A stretch of DNA of 64,000 nucleotides, from NCBI RefSeq assembly GCF_002929295.1, contig NZ_PJIM01000003.1, positions 620,001-684,000 on the forward strand. The letters run 5' to 3'. The notes under the pieces are model-generated. The model had not been told where the DNA came from, did not search any database, and was given only the letters and a program-made list of their open reading frames with translations. Source of the DNA: Arthrobacter sp. SX1312. GTDB taxonomy: Bacteria > Actinomycetota > Actinomycetes > Actinomycetales > Micrococcaceae. Positions 27,390 to 37,267 of the stretch are shown piece after piece (position 1 is the stretch's first letter; every line of letters begins with the position of its first letter). The position numbers and the translations under genes are program-made.

Positions 27390-28088
27390 TCAGTCCCCGA
27401 CGGAGACGAAGACGTGCGAGGCGACCTCGGGCGGCAGTTCGAGGGCACCTTCGACACCGGGGACGCGCACGGAGACGTACCCTCCCACCGATTCGAGACT
27501 GAGCCGTGCGCCCGGGCGCAGCCCGCCCTCGTCGAGCTGGGTGAGGAGTTCGGGGTCCACCTGGATGGGTTCGGCGAGGCGCGCGAGCGTGACCACGCTG
27601 CCGGGCGTGTAGGTGGCCATCGCGGACAGCAGCGTGACCACGCCGTCCGTGAACAGCTCCGATTCCACGCCGCCGATGGCCGCCAGGCCGGGGATCGGGT
27701 TGCCGTAGGGAGAGTCCGAGGGCTTGCCGAGGAGCTCGTACAGTCGGCGCTCCACGCGCTCGCTCATGACGTGCTCCCAGCGGCACGCCTCGTCGTGCAC
27801 GTACGCCCAGTCGAGTCCGATCACGTCGCTCAGGAGGCGCTCCGCGAGACGGTGCTTCCTCATCACGCCGGTGGCGCGGCGCCGGCCGGTCTCGGTGAGC
27901 TCGAGGTGCCTGTCACCGGAGACGACCACGAGGCCGTCGCGTTCCATCCGGCCGATGGTCTGGGACACGGTGGGGCCGGAGTGGCGCAGCCGCTCGGCGA
28001 TGCGCGCACGGAGCGCGACGATGTTCTCTTCCTCGAGCTCAAGGATGGTCCGCAGGTACATCTCGGTGGTGTCGATGAGGTCCGTCAT
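27390..28088 (-). CDS. DtxR-family metal-dependent transcriptional repressor
   Basis: 232-residue regulator. It has a winged helix-turn-helix (residues ~5-65: TEMYLRTILELEEE, then GPTVSQTIGRMERDGLV) and the dimerisation/metal domain with HRLAERLLSDVIGLDW, VHDEACRWEHVMS and the CRWEHVM metal-site motif. The C-terminal SH3-like domain contains PGARLSLESVGGYV. DtxR/IdeR bind Fe2+ and MntR binds Mn2+; the E-C-x-x-x-E-H arrangement favours iron. AAGGAG precedes the ATG. It transcribes toward the NlpC leader, with ~125 bp between. The targets cannot be told from the window. Confidence 0.93.
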   Translation of the reverse strand: MTDLIDTTEMYLRTILELEEENIVALRARIAERLRHSGPTVSQTIGRMERDGLVVVSGDRHLELTETGRRRATGVMRKHRLAERLLSDVIGLDWAYVHDEACRWEHVMSERVERRLYELLGKPSDSPYGNPIPGLAAIGGVESELFTDGVVTLLSAMATYTPGSVVTLARLAEPIQVDPELLTQLDEGGLRPGARLSLESVGGYVSVRVPGVEGALELPPEVASHVFVSVGD

Positions 28089-28305
28089 GCGGTTCAGCTC
28101 CTTGGTGCGGTGCGGGTGCGCGGCTGGACTGCCTCACGCCGGTGAGGGGTGCGGCCATCGGCCCGGTTCCGCCCCACGCCTCCCAAGGTTAACGCATGGC
28201 ATCACGGGCCCGGCAATCCTGGGGCCGGCCGTGCCCGGGCTGCCGGAGCGTCCTCCCCGGGGGCGTTAACAAATGGAGGGCCATCGGCCGCTGGGGCAGA
28301 ATTGA

Positions 28306-29463
<1,158 letters not shown>

Positions 29464-29533
29464 GTCCGTACATCCGGGGATCCGGTCCGCCGCGCCGACC
29501 CCCGCAGGCGGGCCTGCTCCGCGGTGCCCCCCC

Positions 29534-30811
29534 CTACGGCGTGGGGTCGGACGCTCCGGCCTCGTGGTCGATGCGCAGGCGCCTCGGCGCCGAGCGGTCG
29601 TAGCGCAGCCGCACGTCGTGGTAACGCCATGCCCAGAAGATTCCCGCCCCGGCGGCGATCAGCCCGGACGCCGCCGCGACACCGAGGCTCCACCGCGGGC
29701 CGAACATGTCCGAGACCCACCCCACAACCGGCGCTCCGAGCGGCGTCCCCCCGAGGAAGATGGCGAAGTACAGGGCCATGACGCGCCCGCGCATGGCCGG
29801 CTCCGTGGTGGTCTGCACGTAGGCGTTGGCGCTGGTCATGAGCGTGAGTGCGAACAGGCCCACGGGCACGAGCGCCAGCCCGAAGAGCCACAGGGTGGGG
29901 GCCAGGGCGGCCAGCGCGCACGCGATCCCGAAGGCCGCCGAGGCGCCGAAGATGAATCGCAGGCGCGGCCTGTCGCGCCGCGCGGAGAGCAGCGCGCCCG
30001 CGACGGAGCCCACCGCCATCACCGAGGACAGCACGCCGAAGACCCCTGCGCCCTGGCCGAACTCGGTGCGCGCCATCGCGGCGATGAACACCGCGAAGTT
30101 CAGTCCGAAAGTGCCGACGATGAAGATCGCGAGCATCACGATCATGAGGTCCGGCCGGTGCCGCACGTAGCGGAAGCCCGCCCTGATGCGCCCCTTGCCC
30201 GGCACCGACCGCGGTTGCGCGTTCAGTTCCGAGCTGCGCATCGCCAGCAGCACGTAGACCATCGCACCGAACGTCAGCGCGTTGATCATGAACACCCAGC
30301 CGGGCCCTACGCCCGCGGTCAGCAGTCCCGCGATGGCGGGACCGACGAGGCGTGCCCCGTTGAAGGAGGCGCTGTTGAGCGCCACGGCGTTGGGGAGGTA
30401 GTCGTCGCGCACGAGGTCGGACACGAACGCCTGCCGGGCGGGGGCGTCGAAGGCCGAGACGACGCCGAGCGCGAGGGCGAAGGCGTAGACGTGCCAGAGG
30501 GCGGCGACGTCCAGGAGGACCATCAGTCCGAGGCCGACGCCCAGCAGCGCCATGGCCACCTGCGTGGTGACGAGGAGCTTCCGCCGGTCGACGGTGTCCG
30601 CGATGAGGCCCGCCCACGGGGCGATGACGAGTTGGGGCCCCAGCTGCAGGGCCATGACGATGCCGAGCGCCGACGCGTTCTCCTCGGTCAGGATGTCGTA
30701 GACCAGCCAGTCCTGCGCGGTCCGCTGCATCCACGTGCCGATGTTGGAGACCAGCGCCCCGATGAACCAGAGCCTGTAGTTGTGGATACCGAGGGACCGG
30801 AAGGTGCTCAC
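29534..30811 (-). CDS. MFS transporter (TMS5/enterobactin-exporter-like)
   Basis: 425 residues, about 12 transmembrane helices. The opening FRSLGIHNYRLWFIGALVSNIGTWMQRTAQDWLVYD is shared by a drug/siderophore-exporter MFS subgroup related to EntS (shown here in its pieces: NYRLWFIG and GTWMQRTAQDWLV). GLIADTVDRRKLL is the loop 2-3 motif and SAFDAPARQAFV lies after helix 4. The GTG start at 30811 follows GGGGAGGGGC. It is the third gene of a cold-shock protein/DUF3027/MFS run on the minus strand. The substrate is unknown. Confidence 0.9.
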   Translation of the reverse strand: MSTFRSLGIHNYRLWFIGALVSNIGTWMQRTAQDWLVYDILTEENASALGIVMALQLGPQLVIAPWAGLIADTVDRRKLLVTTQVAMALLGVGLGLMVLLDVAALWHVYAFALALGVVSAFDAPARQAFVSDLVRDDYLPNAVALNSASFNGARLVGPAIAGLLTAGVGPGWVFMINALTFGAMVYVLLAMRSSELNAQPRSVPGKGRIRAGFRYVRHRPDLMIVMLAIFIVGTFGLNFAVFIAAMARTEFGQGAGVFGVLSSVMAVGSVAGALLSARRDRPRLRFIFGASAAFGIACALAALAPTLWLFGLALVPVGLFALTLMTSANAYVQTTTEPAMRGRVMALYFAIFLGGTPLGAPVVGWVSDMFGPRWSLGVAAASGLIAAGAGIFWAWRYHDVRLRYDRSAPRRLRIDHEAGASDPTP

Positions 30812-30845
30812 GCCCCTCCCCTTCCGCTCCGGCACCACACGTGGA

Positions 30846-31472
30846 TCACTCGGCGTCGGGCCGTCCCGCGGCGGAGGCCTCCGGATCGTCCTCGCCGGCC
30901 ACCGGGGTCCCGCCCGTATCGGCGGTGACGGCAGTGCCGGCAGTGACAGCCGCATCGGCGGTGCCGGACCCGTCGGCAGCACCTGTTCCGTCGGTCGCCC
31001 CGGAGCCTGCAGCAGCATCCGACGGCGACGCCTCGTCCTGCGGCGAGTCCTCGGGACGCACACGCTGGGACCAGGGCAGCCACTCGGGTGCCAGCAGGGC
31101 GGCCGGGGAGGGCAGCAGCCCCACCTCGCAGACCGTCACGTCCTTGCTCCGCGCCACGCGGGCCACGCTCGCGTACCACTGCCATCCGCCGTATCCGGGC
31201 ACGAAGGCCTCGAACCGGTGGGTGACCAGGCGCTCTCCCTCGATCACGGCCGACACATGGCGTCCCACCTGCGCCTCGGGGGCGATCTCCAGCACTCCCT
31301 GACGCGCCCGCTCCACGGCGGCTTCGAGTACGGAGTCGGTCTTCGGGATGCGGCGGGTCACCCGGGGCTTGCGCGCGGCCTCGGCGACGGCGGGTACGTC
31401 GGTGCCCTCGGCGGTCGCTTCGATGTCGGTCGACGGCGCGCCGTCGACGGCGTCCAGGTTGCTCGGGGTCAT
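30846..31472 (-). CDS. DUF3027 domain protein
   Basis: 208 residues. The central conserved part (residues ~45-140), with ARQGVLEIAPEAQVGRHV, HRFEAFVPGYGGWQWY and VCEVGLLPSPAALLAPEW, is the DUF3027 pattern seen across actinobacteria, generally beside a cold-shock protein gene as here. The C-terminal ~65 residues are a low-complexity Ala/Gly/Thr/Asp tail. No signal peptide or membrane segment. Function is unknown; the conserved pairing with a cold-shock protein hints at RNA-related work (inference). It is 9 bp downstream of the cold-shock gene. Confidence 0.85.
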   Translation of the reverse strand: MTPSNLDAVDGAPSTDIEATAEGTDVPAVAEAARKPRVTRRIPKTDSVLEAAVERARQGVLEIAPEAQVGRHVSAVIEGERLVTHRFEAFVPGYGGWQWYASVARVARSKDVTVCEVGLLPSPAALLAPEWLPWSQRVRPEDSPQDEASPSDAAAGSGATDGTGAADGSGTADAAVTAGTAVTADTGGTPVAGEDDPEASAAGRPDAE

Positions 31473-31481
31473 GATCGAAGC

Positions 31482-31865
31482 CTACGCGTCGAGGTCGTCG
31501 GCAACCGCGCGCAGGACCGCCGCGACCTTCGCCGCGTGCGCCTTCTCCGGGTAGCGCCCCTTGCGGAGACCGTTGGAGACGCCGTCGAGCAGCTTGATGA
31601 GATCCTCCGTGATGACGGCCATGTCGTCGGCGCTCTTCCGGGTTGCCCTGGCCACGGAGGGAGGCTGCTCGAGGATACGCGCGGAGAGGGCCTGGGGGCC
31701 GCGACGCCCGTCGGCGACGCCGAACTCCAGCTTCGTGCCCACTTTGACCTCGGTCACGCCCGCCGGCAGGGCCGAGGCGTGCAGGAACACTTCCTTGCCG
31801 TCGTCCGTGGCCAGGAATCCGAATCCCTTGTCCGCGTCGAACCACTTCACTTTGCCGATGGGCAC
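31482..31865 (-). CDS. cold-shock domain protein with C-terminal helical extension
   Basis: 127 residues. The first ~65 form a cold-shock fold that binds single-stranded RNA/DNA: GKVKWFDADKGFGFL (RNP1) and EVFLHASAL (RNP2). The last ~55 residues, rich in charged helices (DLIKLLDGVSNGLRKGRYPE), are an extension absent from ordinary ~67-residue CspA proteins. The GTG start at 31863-31865 has GAGGT about 8 bp upstream. It heads the cold-shock/DUF3027/MFS run and is divergent from the small membrane-protein gene. Confidence 0.92.
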   Translation of the reverse strand: MPIGKVKWFDADKGFGFLATDDGKEVFLHASALPAGVTEVKVGTKLEFGVADGRRGPQALSARILEQPPSVARATRKSADDMAVITEDLIKLLDGVSNGLRKGRYPEKAHAAKVAAVLRAVADDLDA

Positions 31866-32031
31866 GTCGTCTACCTCTTCTTGGCTGTACCGGGCGGTGT
31901 CACCGGCGGCCCTGGCCCGGTCCACGCAGGCCGCCTGGCACCCAGGCGGACTGCTGCCGCCGGGAAGTCTGTGTCTCCTAGGGTATAGCGTCGTGAGCGG
32001 CCCGCCGCGGTTCTTGTAGTCTGGGACGGCT

Positions 32032-32322
32032 ATGACCCCTGACGAACCGGCCACGAACCCCACCTCCGACCATCCCGGCGACGCAGCGGTGCCGGGCGGT
32101 GCACCCGGACGGTCGTCGCGGAGCCGGTTCCTGGTGATGGTCCTCGCGGTGGCCTTCGCCGGCGTCGGCCTGGTGTCCCTGGCAGCCATCCTGATGACGG
32201 CCTTCCTGCAGGGCACGGTATGGCCCGGCTTCGTGCTGGCCAGCTACTTCTGCCTCCCGATCGCGTTCCTCCTGATGGTCTCGCTGCTCGTCCGGTCCGT
32301 CATCTCCCGCCGGAACTCCTGA
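32032..32322 (+). CDS. small two-helix membrane protein, function unknown
   Basis: 96 residues: a disordered Pro/Ala/Asp N-terminus (~30 residues) and two predicted transmembrane helices, near residues 35-58 (VMVLAVAFAGVGLVSLAAIL) and 65-88. The end is basic (RSVISRRNS), fitting a cytosolic C-terminus. I do not recognise a family. It lies between divergent cold-shock genes and the XPB partner gene. The ATG has no strong ribosome-binding site. Confidence 0.7.
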   Translation: MTPDEPATNPTSDHPGDAAVPGGAPGRSSRSRFLVMVLAVAFAGVGLVSLAAILMTAFLQGTVWPGFVLASYFCLPIAFLLMVSLLVRSVISRRNS

Positions 32323-32421
32323 GACCACGACCGATCCGAGCGCTGCACGCCGTACGACGGGCGTCGCAAGGCGCGCACCTGACCACGCGCCGTGTCAGCG
32401 GCGCCGGGTAATCTTGGGGTG

Positions 32422-34839
32422 ATGTCCGCAATCCGAGCACTGGCCGAGCAGCTGGCCCTCCGGAGCGATGACGACCTGCGCCGCCTCCTCACCGTCCGGC
32501 CCGACCTCATCCTTCCCCCGGTGCCGGACTTCGCCGCGCTCGCCGCCCGGGCGTCCTCGCGCACGAGCCTGCAGCGGGCACTGGACAACATCACGCGGCC
32601 CCAGCTCCAGGTCCTCGAGGCCCTCGTGGTCCTCACCGAGGACGACGGCGCCGCGGTGCCGTCCGCCCGTCTCGCCGCCGCCCTGTCGCAGGGAAGCACC
32701 GACGCCGTCGAGGCGTTCCTCGACGACCTCGCCCGGCGCGCCCTCGTCGTCGGGTCCGCGGCGGAGGGCTTCCTGCCCGTCGGAGCGATGGCCGACGCCG
32801 TGGCGCCCTACCCGGCGGGCCTCGGCCGCTCCTTCCGGACCCTCGCCCGCTCCATCCCGCGGTTCGGTCCCGCGCTCGTCCGCGCCGCCGCGGTCCTCGC
32901 CCCGGACTCCGGGCACGAGGCGGGAACGTCGGCCGCCGCCGCGCGGGTGCTGGATGGGGTGACTGCGGACCCGGAGGCCTGGGACCGGCTCATGGCCGGT
33001 GCCCCCGAAGGCGTGGAGGCCCTGCTCGCCCGCCTCCGTGACACCCCGGTCGGTTCGACGGCGACCGGAGGTGCCGGCGGTGCCCCGCCGGCCGTGCAGT
33101 GGCTCCTGGACCGCTGCCTGCTGGCACCGCTGGACGCCCTCCACGTCGAGCTCCCCCGCGGCGTCGGCAGGGCCGTCCGCGGCCACGCCGTCTTCGCGTC
33201 CCTCGATCGGGACCCGCCGTCCACCGATGCGCGGACCACCCGGGCGACGCTGCGTGACAACGCGGCATTCGGCGCGATCGCGGAAACCCTGCGACAGGTG
33301 GGATCCCTGCTCGCGGTCGTCGCCGGCTCCCCCGTATCCACCCTCCGCTCCGGCGGCGTGGGCGTGCGCGAGCTCCGGCGCGTCCGCGAGGCAGTGCACT
33401 GCAGCGACGGCGAGGCCGCCTGGCTGCTCGAACTCGCGGCCGCCGTCGGACTCCTCGTCCTCGATCCGGACGACTCCCGCTGGAAGACCGCCCAGCCCGA
33501 TGCCTGGGAGACGCTGGACCGGGACGCCCAGTGGCAGCTGCTCGTCGAGGGATGGCTCGCCGTGGACCGCGCCCCGGCGCTCGTCGGATCGAAGCTGCCG
33601 GACGGCACGTCCGTCAACGCCCTCGCCGCGGAGGCGTCCCGGCCCGACGCCCCGATGGTGCGCCGGCGGCTCCTGTCCGTCGCCCTCGAACTGTCGGACA
33701 CCCCCGCGGACGCGCCCGGCACGGTCGGGTCCGGAGCGGCCGGCACCGTCCGCGTCCTGACCGAGCAGGCCGTCGTCGGGCTCGCCACCTGGCACCAGCC
33801 GCGCCTGCACCGGCGCTTCTCCCGGCTCGTCCCCGGCATGCTGACGGAGGCTGCCGCGCTCGGGCTGACGGGCGGCGGCGCGCTCTCCGGGCCCGGCAGG
33901 CTCGTCGCCGAGGGCCGCTTCGGGGACGCCGCCCTCGGTGTGCGGGACGCCCTGCCGGCTCCTGTCTCCCATGTGGTGCTGCAGGCCGATCTCACCGCCG
34001 TCGCCCCCGGGTACCTGCAGCCCGCGGTCGCGCGCGGCCTCCTGCGCATGTCCACCCCCGAGGGTCAGGGACCGGCCACGACCTACCGTTTCTCCGCCGA
34101 CTCCCTCCGTACCGCGCTCGACGCCGGGGAGGACGCCCCCTCCATCCTCGACTTCCTCCGCACGCACTCAGCCACGGAGATCCCGCAGGCCCTGACGTAT
34201 CTCGTCGAGGACACCGCGTCCCGGTACGGCGGTCTCCGGGTGGGCCGGGCCGGCAGCTACCTGCGCACGGAGGACGACGCCGTCGCCGCCGCAGTCCTGG
34301 CGGACCCGCGCGCCGCGGTGCTCGGCATCGTGCAGATCGCACCGACCGTGCTGGTGTCCCCCGCCTCCGCCCAGGAGCTGACCGGTCTCCTGCGCGACCT
34401 CGGTTTCGCCCCGGCGTCGGACCCCGTGACCGCCGTCGGACCCACGCCCGCCGGGCCGGTCGAACCGTCCTCACCCGGCAGGGCGCCGGACCAGCTCCGG
34501 TCGCGGCTCAACCCGTGGTCCGTCGCCGAGGAGGAGATCACGGCGCAGCTGGCCGCCCTCCGCACCCCGGGCCCCGCCACCGCCGATCCGGCGGGGGCCG
34601 CCGACAGCGAGACGCTGCTCGGGCTGGAGACGCTCCGCGCGGCCATCCGCTCACGCAGCAGGATCCGCCTCGGCACCGCGGACAGCGAGGGGAATCACGT
34701 GCGCCAGGTCCTTGTTCCCCTCTCGGTGTCGGGAGGCCGCCTGCGGGTGTTCGATCCCGAGAACCAGGTGGAGAAAGTCGTGTCCGTACACCGCGTCATG
34801 GACGTGGAGATCCTCGAAGGGAGCGCCGCCGATGGTTGA
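32422..34839 (+). CDS. helicase-associated protein (XPB/Ssl2 N-terminal-like domain), partner of the XPB helicase
   Basis: 805 residues. It starts MSAIRALAEQLALRSDDDLRRLLTVRPDL (recognisable in the pieces LALRSDDDLRRLL and RPDLILPPVPDF). The C-terminal half resembles the XPB/Ssl2 helicase N-terminal domain (PF13625-type), with SHVVLQADLTAVAPGYLQPAV. Near residues 730-800 is a WYL-like segment (IRSRSRIRLGTADSEGN). These proteins occur in actinobacteria next to an XPB-type helicase. They are thought to form a two-gene DNA-repair unit, but the biochemistry is unsettled. GGGGTG precedes the ATG. It overlaps the helicase gene by 8 bp. Confidence 0.86.
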   Translation: MSAIRALAEQLALRSDDDLRRLLTVRPDLILPPVPDFAALAARASSRTSLQRALDNITRPQLQVLEALVVLTEDDGAAVPSARLAAALSQGSTDAVEAFLDDLARRALVVGSAAEGFLPVGAMADAVAPYPAGLGRSFRTLARSIPRFGPALVRAAAVLAPDSGHEAGTSAAAARVLDGVTADPEAWDRLMAGAPEGVEALLARLRDTPVGSTATGGAGGAPPAVQWLLDRCLLAPLDALHVELPRGVGRAVRGHAVFASLDRDPPSTDARTTRATLRDNAAFGAIAETLRQVGSLLAVVAGSPVSTLRSGGVGVRELRRVREAVHCSDGEAAWLLELAAAVGLLVLDPDDSRWKTAQPDAWETLDRDAQWQLLVEGWLAVDRAPALVGSKLPDGTSVNALAAEASRPDAPMVRRRLLSVALELSDTPADAPGTVGSGAAGTVRVLTEQAVVGLATWHQPRLHRRFSRLVPGMLTEAAALGLTGGGALSGPGRLVAEGRFGDAALGVRDALPAPVSHVVLQADLTAVAPGYLQPAVARGLLRMSTPEGQGPATTYRFSADSLRTALDAGEDAPSILDFLRTHSATEIPQALTYLVEDTASRYGGLRVGRAGSYLRTEDDAVAAAVLADPRAAVLGIVQIAPTVLVSPASAQELTGLLRDLGFAPASDPVTAVGPTPAGPVEPSSPGRAPDQLRSRLNPWSVAEEEITAQLAALRTPGPATADPAGAADSETLLGLETLRAAIRSRSRIRLGTADSEGNHVRQVLVPLSVSGGRLRVFDPENQVEKVVSVHRVMDVEILEGSAADG

Positions 34840-36487
34840 CGGGCCGCTGATCGTCCAGAGCGACAAGACCATCCTGCTCGAGGTGGACCACGAGCAGGCC
34901 ACCGAGGCGCGCCACGCGATCGCCGCGTTCGCCGAACTCGAGCGTGCGCCCGAGCACGTGCACAGCTACCGGCTCACGCCCCTCGGGCTGTGGAACGCCC
35001 GCGCCGCCGGACTCGACGCCGAGCACGTCCTCGACACCCTCCTGACGTACTCCCGCTTCCCGGTGCCGCATGCCCTCCTGATCGACATCGAGGACACGAT
35101 GTCCCGCTACGGGCGCCTCCGGCTCGAGAAGGACCCGCAGCACGGCCTCGTGCTGCGCACCACGGACTATCCCGTCCTCGAGGAGGTCCTGCACGCGAAG
35201 AAGATCCAGCCCCTCCTCGGGCCCAGGATCGACGGCGAGACCGTCGTCGTGCACTCCTCCCAGCGCGGGCAGCTGAAGCAGCTGCTGCTGAAGCTCGGGT
35301 GGCCGGCGGAGGACTTCGCGGGCTATGTGGACGGGACACCGCACCCGATCGTGCTCGACGAGGACGGCTGGACGCTGCGCCCGTACCAGAAGCTCGCGGT
35401 CGAGAACTTCTGGTCGGGCGGCTCGGGTGTCGTCGTCCTGCCGTGCGGCGCGGGGAAGACCCTCGTGGGCGCCGCCGCCATGGCCACGAGCCAGACCACC
35501 ACACTGATCCTCGTCACCAACACGGTGTCCGCGCGGCAGTGGAAGGACGAGCTGCTCAAGCGGACATCCCTGACGGAGGACGAGATCGGGGAGTACTCCG
35601 GGGCGGTGAAGCAGGTCCGCCCGGTGACGATCGCGACGTACCAGGTCCTCACGATGAAGCGCGGCGGCCTGTACCCGCACCTCGAGCTGCTCGACGCCAA
35701 CGACTGGGGCCTGATCGTGTACGACGAGGTGCACCTCCTCCCGGCGCCGATCTTCAAGATGACCGCGGACCTGCAGGCCCGCCGGCGGCTCGGCCTCACC
35801 GCGACGCTCGTCCGGGAGGACGGCCGCGAGGGCGAGGTCTTCTCGCTCATCGGGCCGAAGCGCTACGACGCGCCCTGGAAGGACATCGAGGCGCAGGGGT
35901 ACATCGCCCCCGCGGACTGCGTGGAGGTGCGCGTCGACCTGCCGCGGGACGAGCGGGTCGCCTACGCGATGGCCGACGACGGCGACAAGTACCGCCTGTG
36001 CGCGACGTCGGACACCAAGTCCGACGTGGTGGAGAAGCTCGTCGCGGCGCACCGGGGTGAGCAGCTGCTCGTCATCGGCCAGTACATCGACCAGCTCGAC
36101 GACCTCGCGGCGCGCCTCGACGCCCCCGTGATCAAGGGCGAGACCCCCGTGAAGGAGCGGCAGCGGCTCTTCGACGCCTTCCGGGCCGGGGAGATCACCG
36201 TGCTCGTGGTGTCGAAGGTGGCGAACTTCTCCATCGACCTCCCGGAGGCGTCCGTCGCGGTCCAGGTGTCCGGCTCGTTCGGGTCACGCCAGGAGGAGGC
36301 CCAGCGCCTCGGACGGCTGCTGCGCCCGAAGGCGGACGGGCGGGCGGCCCGGTTCTACACCGTCGTGGCCCGTGACACCCTCGATCAGGACTTCGCGGCG
36401 AAGCGCCAGCGCTTCCTGGCCGAACAGGGCTATGCGTACCGTATCCTCGACGCGGCGGCCATCGGGGACAAGGGACCCAGGGACTGA
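34832..36487 (+). CDS. XPB/Ssl2-type DEAD/DEAH helicase
   Basis: 551-residue superfamily-2 helicase of the bacterial XPB family. The ATPase core has Walker A VVLPCGAGKTLVG, DEVH-box VYDEVHLLP, motif III-like LGLTATLVREDGREGE, and a second RecA domain with VVSKVANFSIDLPEASV and SFGSRQEEAQRLGRLLRPK (motif VI). The N-terminal ~190 residues (LIVQSDKTILLEVDHE) form a regulatory domain. Mycobacterial XPB unwinds DNA 3' to 5' and takes part in DNA repair. Translation is coupled to the preceding partner gene by an 8-bp overlap. Confidence 0.93.
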   Translation: MVDGPLIVQSDKTILLEVDHEQATEARHAIAAFAELERAPEHVHSYRLTPLGLWNARAAGLDAEHVLDTLLTYSRFPVPHALLIDIEDTMSRYGRLRLEKDPQHGLVLRTTDYPVLEEVLHAKKIQPLLGPRIDGETVVVHSSQRGQLKQLLLKLGWPAEDFAGYVDGTPHPIVLDEDGWTLRPYQKLAVENFWSGGSGVVVLPCGAGKTLVGAAAMATSQTTTLILVTNTVSARQWKDELLKRTSLTEDEIGEYSGAVKQVRPVTIATYQVLTMKRGGLYPHLELLDANDWGLIVYDEVHLLPAPIFKMTADLQARRRLGLTATLVREDGREGEVFSLIGPKRYDAPWKDIEAQGYIAPADCVEVRVDLPRDERVAYAMADDGDKYRLCATSDTKSDVVEKLVAAHRGEQLLVIGQYIDQLDDLAARLDAPVIKGETPVKERQRLFDAFRAGEITVLVVSKVANFSIDLPEASVAVQVSGSFGSRQEEAQRLGRLLRPKADGRAARFYTVVARDTLDQDFAAKRQRFLAEQGYAYRILDAAAIGDKGPRD

Positions 36488-36546
36488 CCAGCAGGCGTAC
36501 AGGAGCAGTCCAGCCAACTCACAGGCGGAATGCGGATACTGGGAGG

Positions 36547-37257
36547 GTGAAAAAAACGGTCCCCGAAGCGAAACTCCTGGTCGTCGACGACGAACCCAAC
36601 ATCCGTGAACTCCTCTCGACGTCGTTGCGTTTCGCCGGTTTCGACGTCGTCGCCGCCGCGAACGGCCGGGAAGCCCTTGCCGCCGCCGAGACGCACAATC
36701 CCGATCTCGCCGTGCTCGACGTCATGCTCCCCGACATGGACGGCTTCACCGTCACGCGGCGGCTCCGCGCCGCGGGACGCCACTTCCCCGTGGTCTTCCT
36801 GACGGCCCGGGACGACACCGACGACAAGGTCACGGGCCTTACGGTCGGCGGGGACGACTACGTGACGAAGCCGTTCAGCCTCGACGAGGTCGTCGCGCGC
36901 ATCCGCGCCGTCCTGCGCCGCACGCACCCGCTCGAGGACGACGACGCCGTGATCCGCGTCGCCGACCTGGAACTCGACGACGACGCCCACGAGGTCCGGC
37001 GCAACGGGGAGACCATCGAGCTCTCCCCCACCGAGTTCAAGCTCCTGCGGTACCTCATGATGAACCCGAACCGCGTCCTGTCCAAGGCCCAGATCCTCGA
37101 CCACGTCTGGGAGTACGACTTCAACGGCGACGCGTCGATCGTCGAGTCCTACATCTCCTACCTGCGGCGCAAGATCGACAGGAACCCCGACGCCGTCGCC
37201 CTGATCCAGACCAAGCGGGGCGTGGGCTATCTGCTGCGCACCGCTGACAAGCGGTAG
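36547..37257 (+). CDS. OmpR-family response regulator
   Basis: 236-residue two-component regulator. The receiver domain has acidic residues in LVVDDEPN, phosphoacceptor Asp in LAVLDVMLPDMDG (near residue 60), and Lys in YVTKPFSLDEV. The winged-helix DNA-binding domain has TIELSPTEFKLLRYLM and TKRGVGYLLR, the C-terminal wing. GTG (36547-36549) directly follows GGGAGG with no spacing, so initiation context is unusual; no alternative start fits better. It is followed 10 bp later by its likely histidine kinase. MprA/TcrA/TrcR-like in organisation; the signal is unknown. Confidence 0.94.
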   Translation: MKKTVPEAKLLVVDDEPNIRELLSTSLRFAGFDVVAAANGREALAAAETHNPDLAVLDVMLPDMDGFTVTRRLRAAGRHFPVVFLTARDDTDDKVTGLTVGGDDYVTKPFSLDEVVARIRAVLRRTHPLEDDDAVIRVADLELDDDAHEVRRNGETIELSPTEFKLLRYLMMNPNRVLSKAQILDHVWEYDFNGDASIVESYISYLRRKIDRNPDAVALIQTKRGVGYLLRTADKR

Positions 37258-37267
37258 CACCGGCGAC

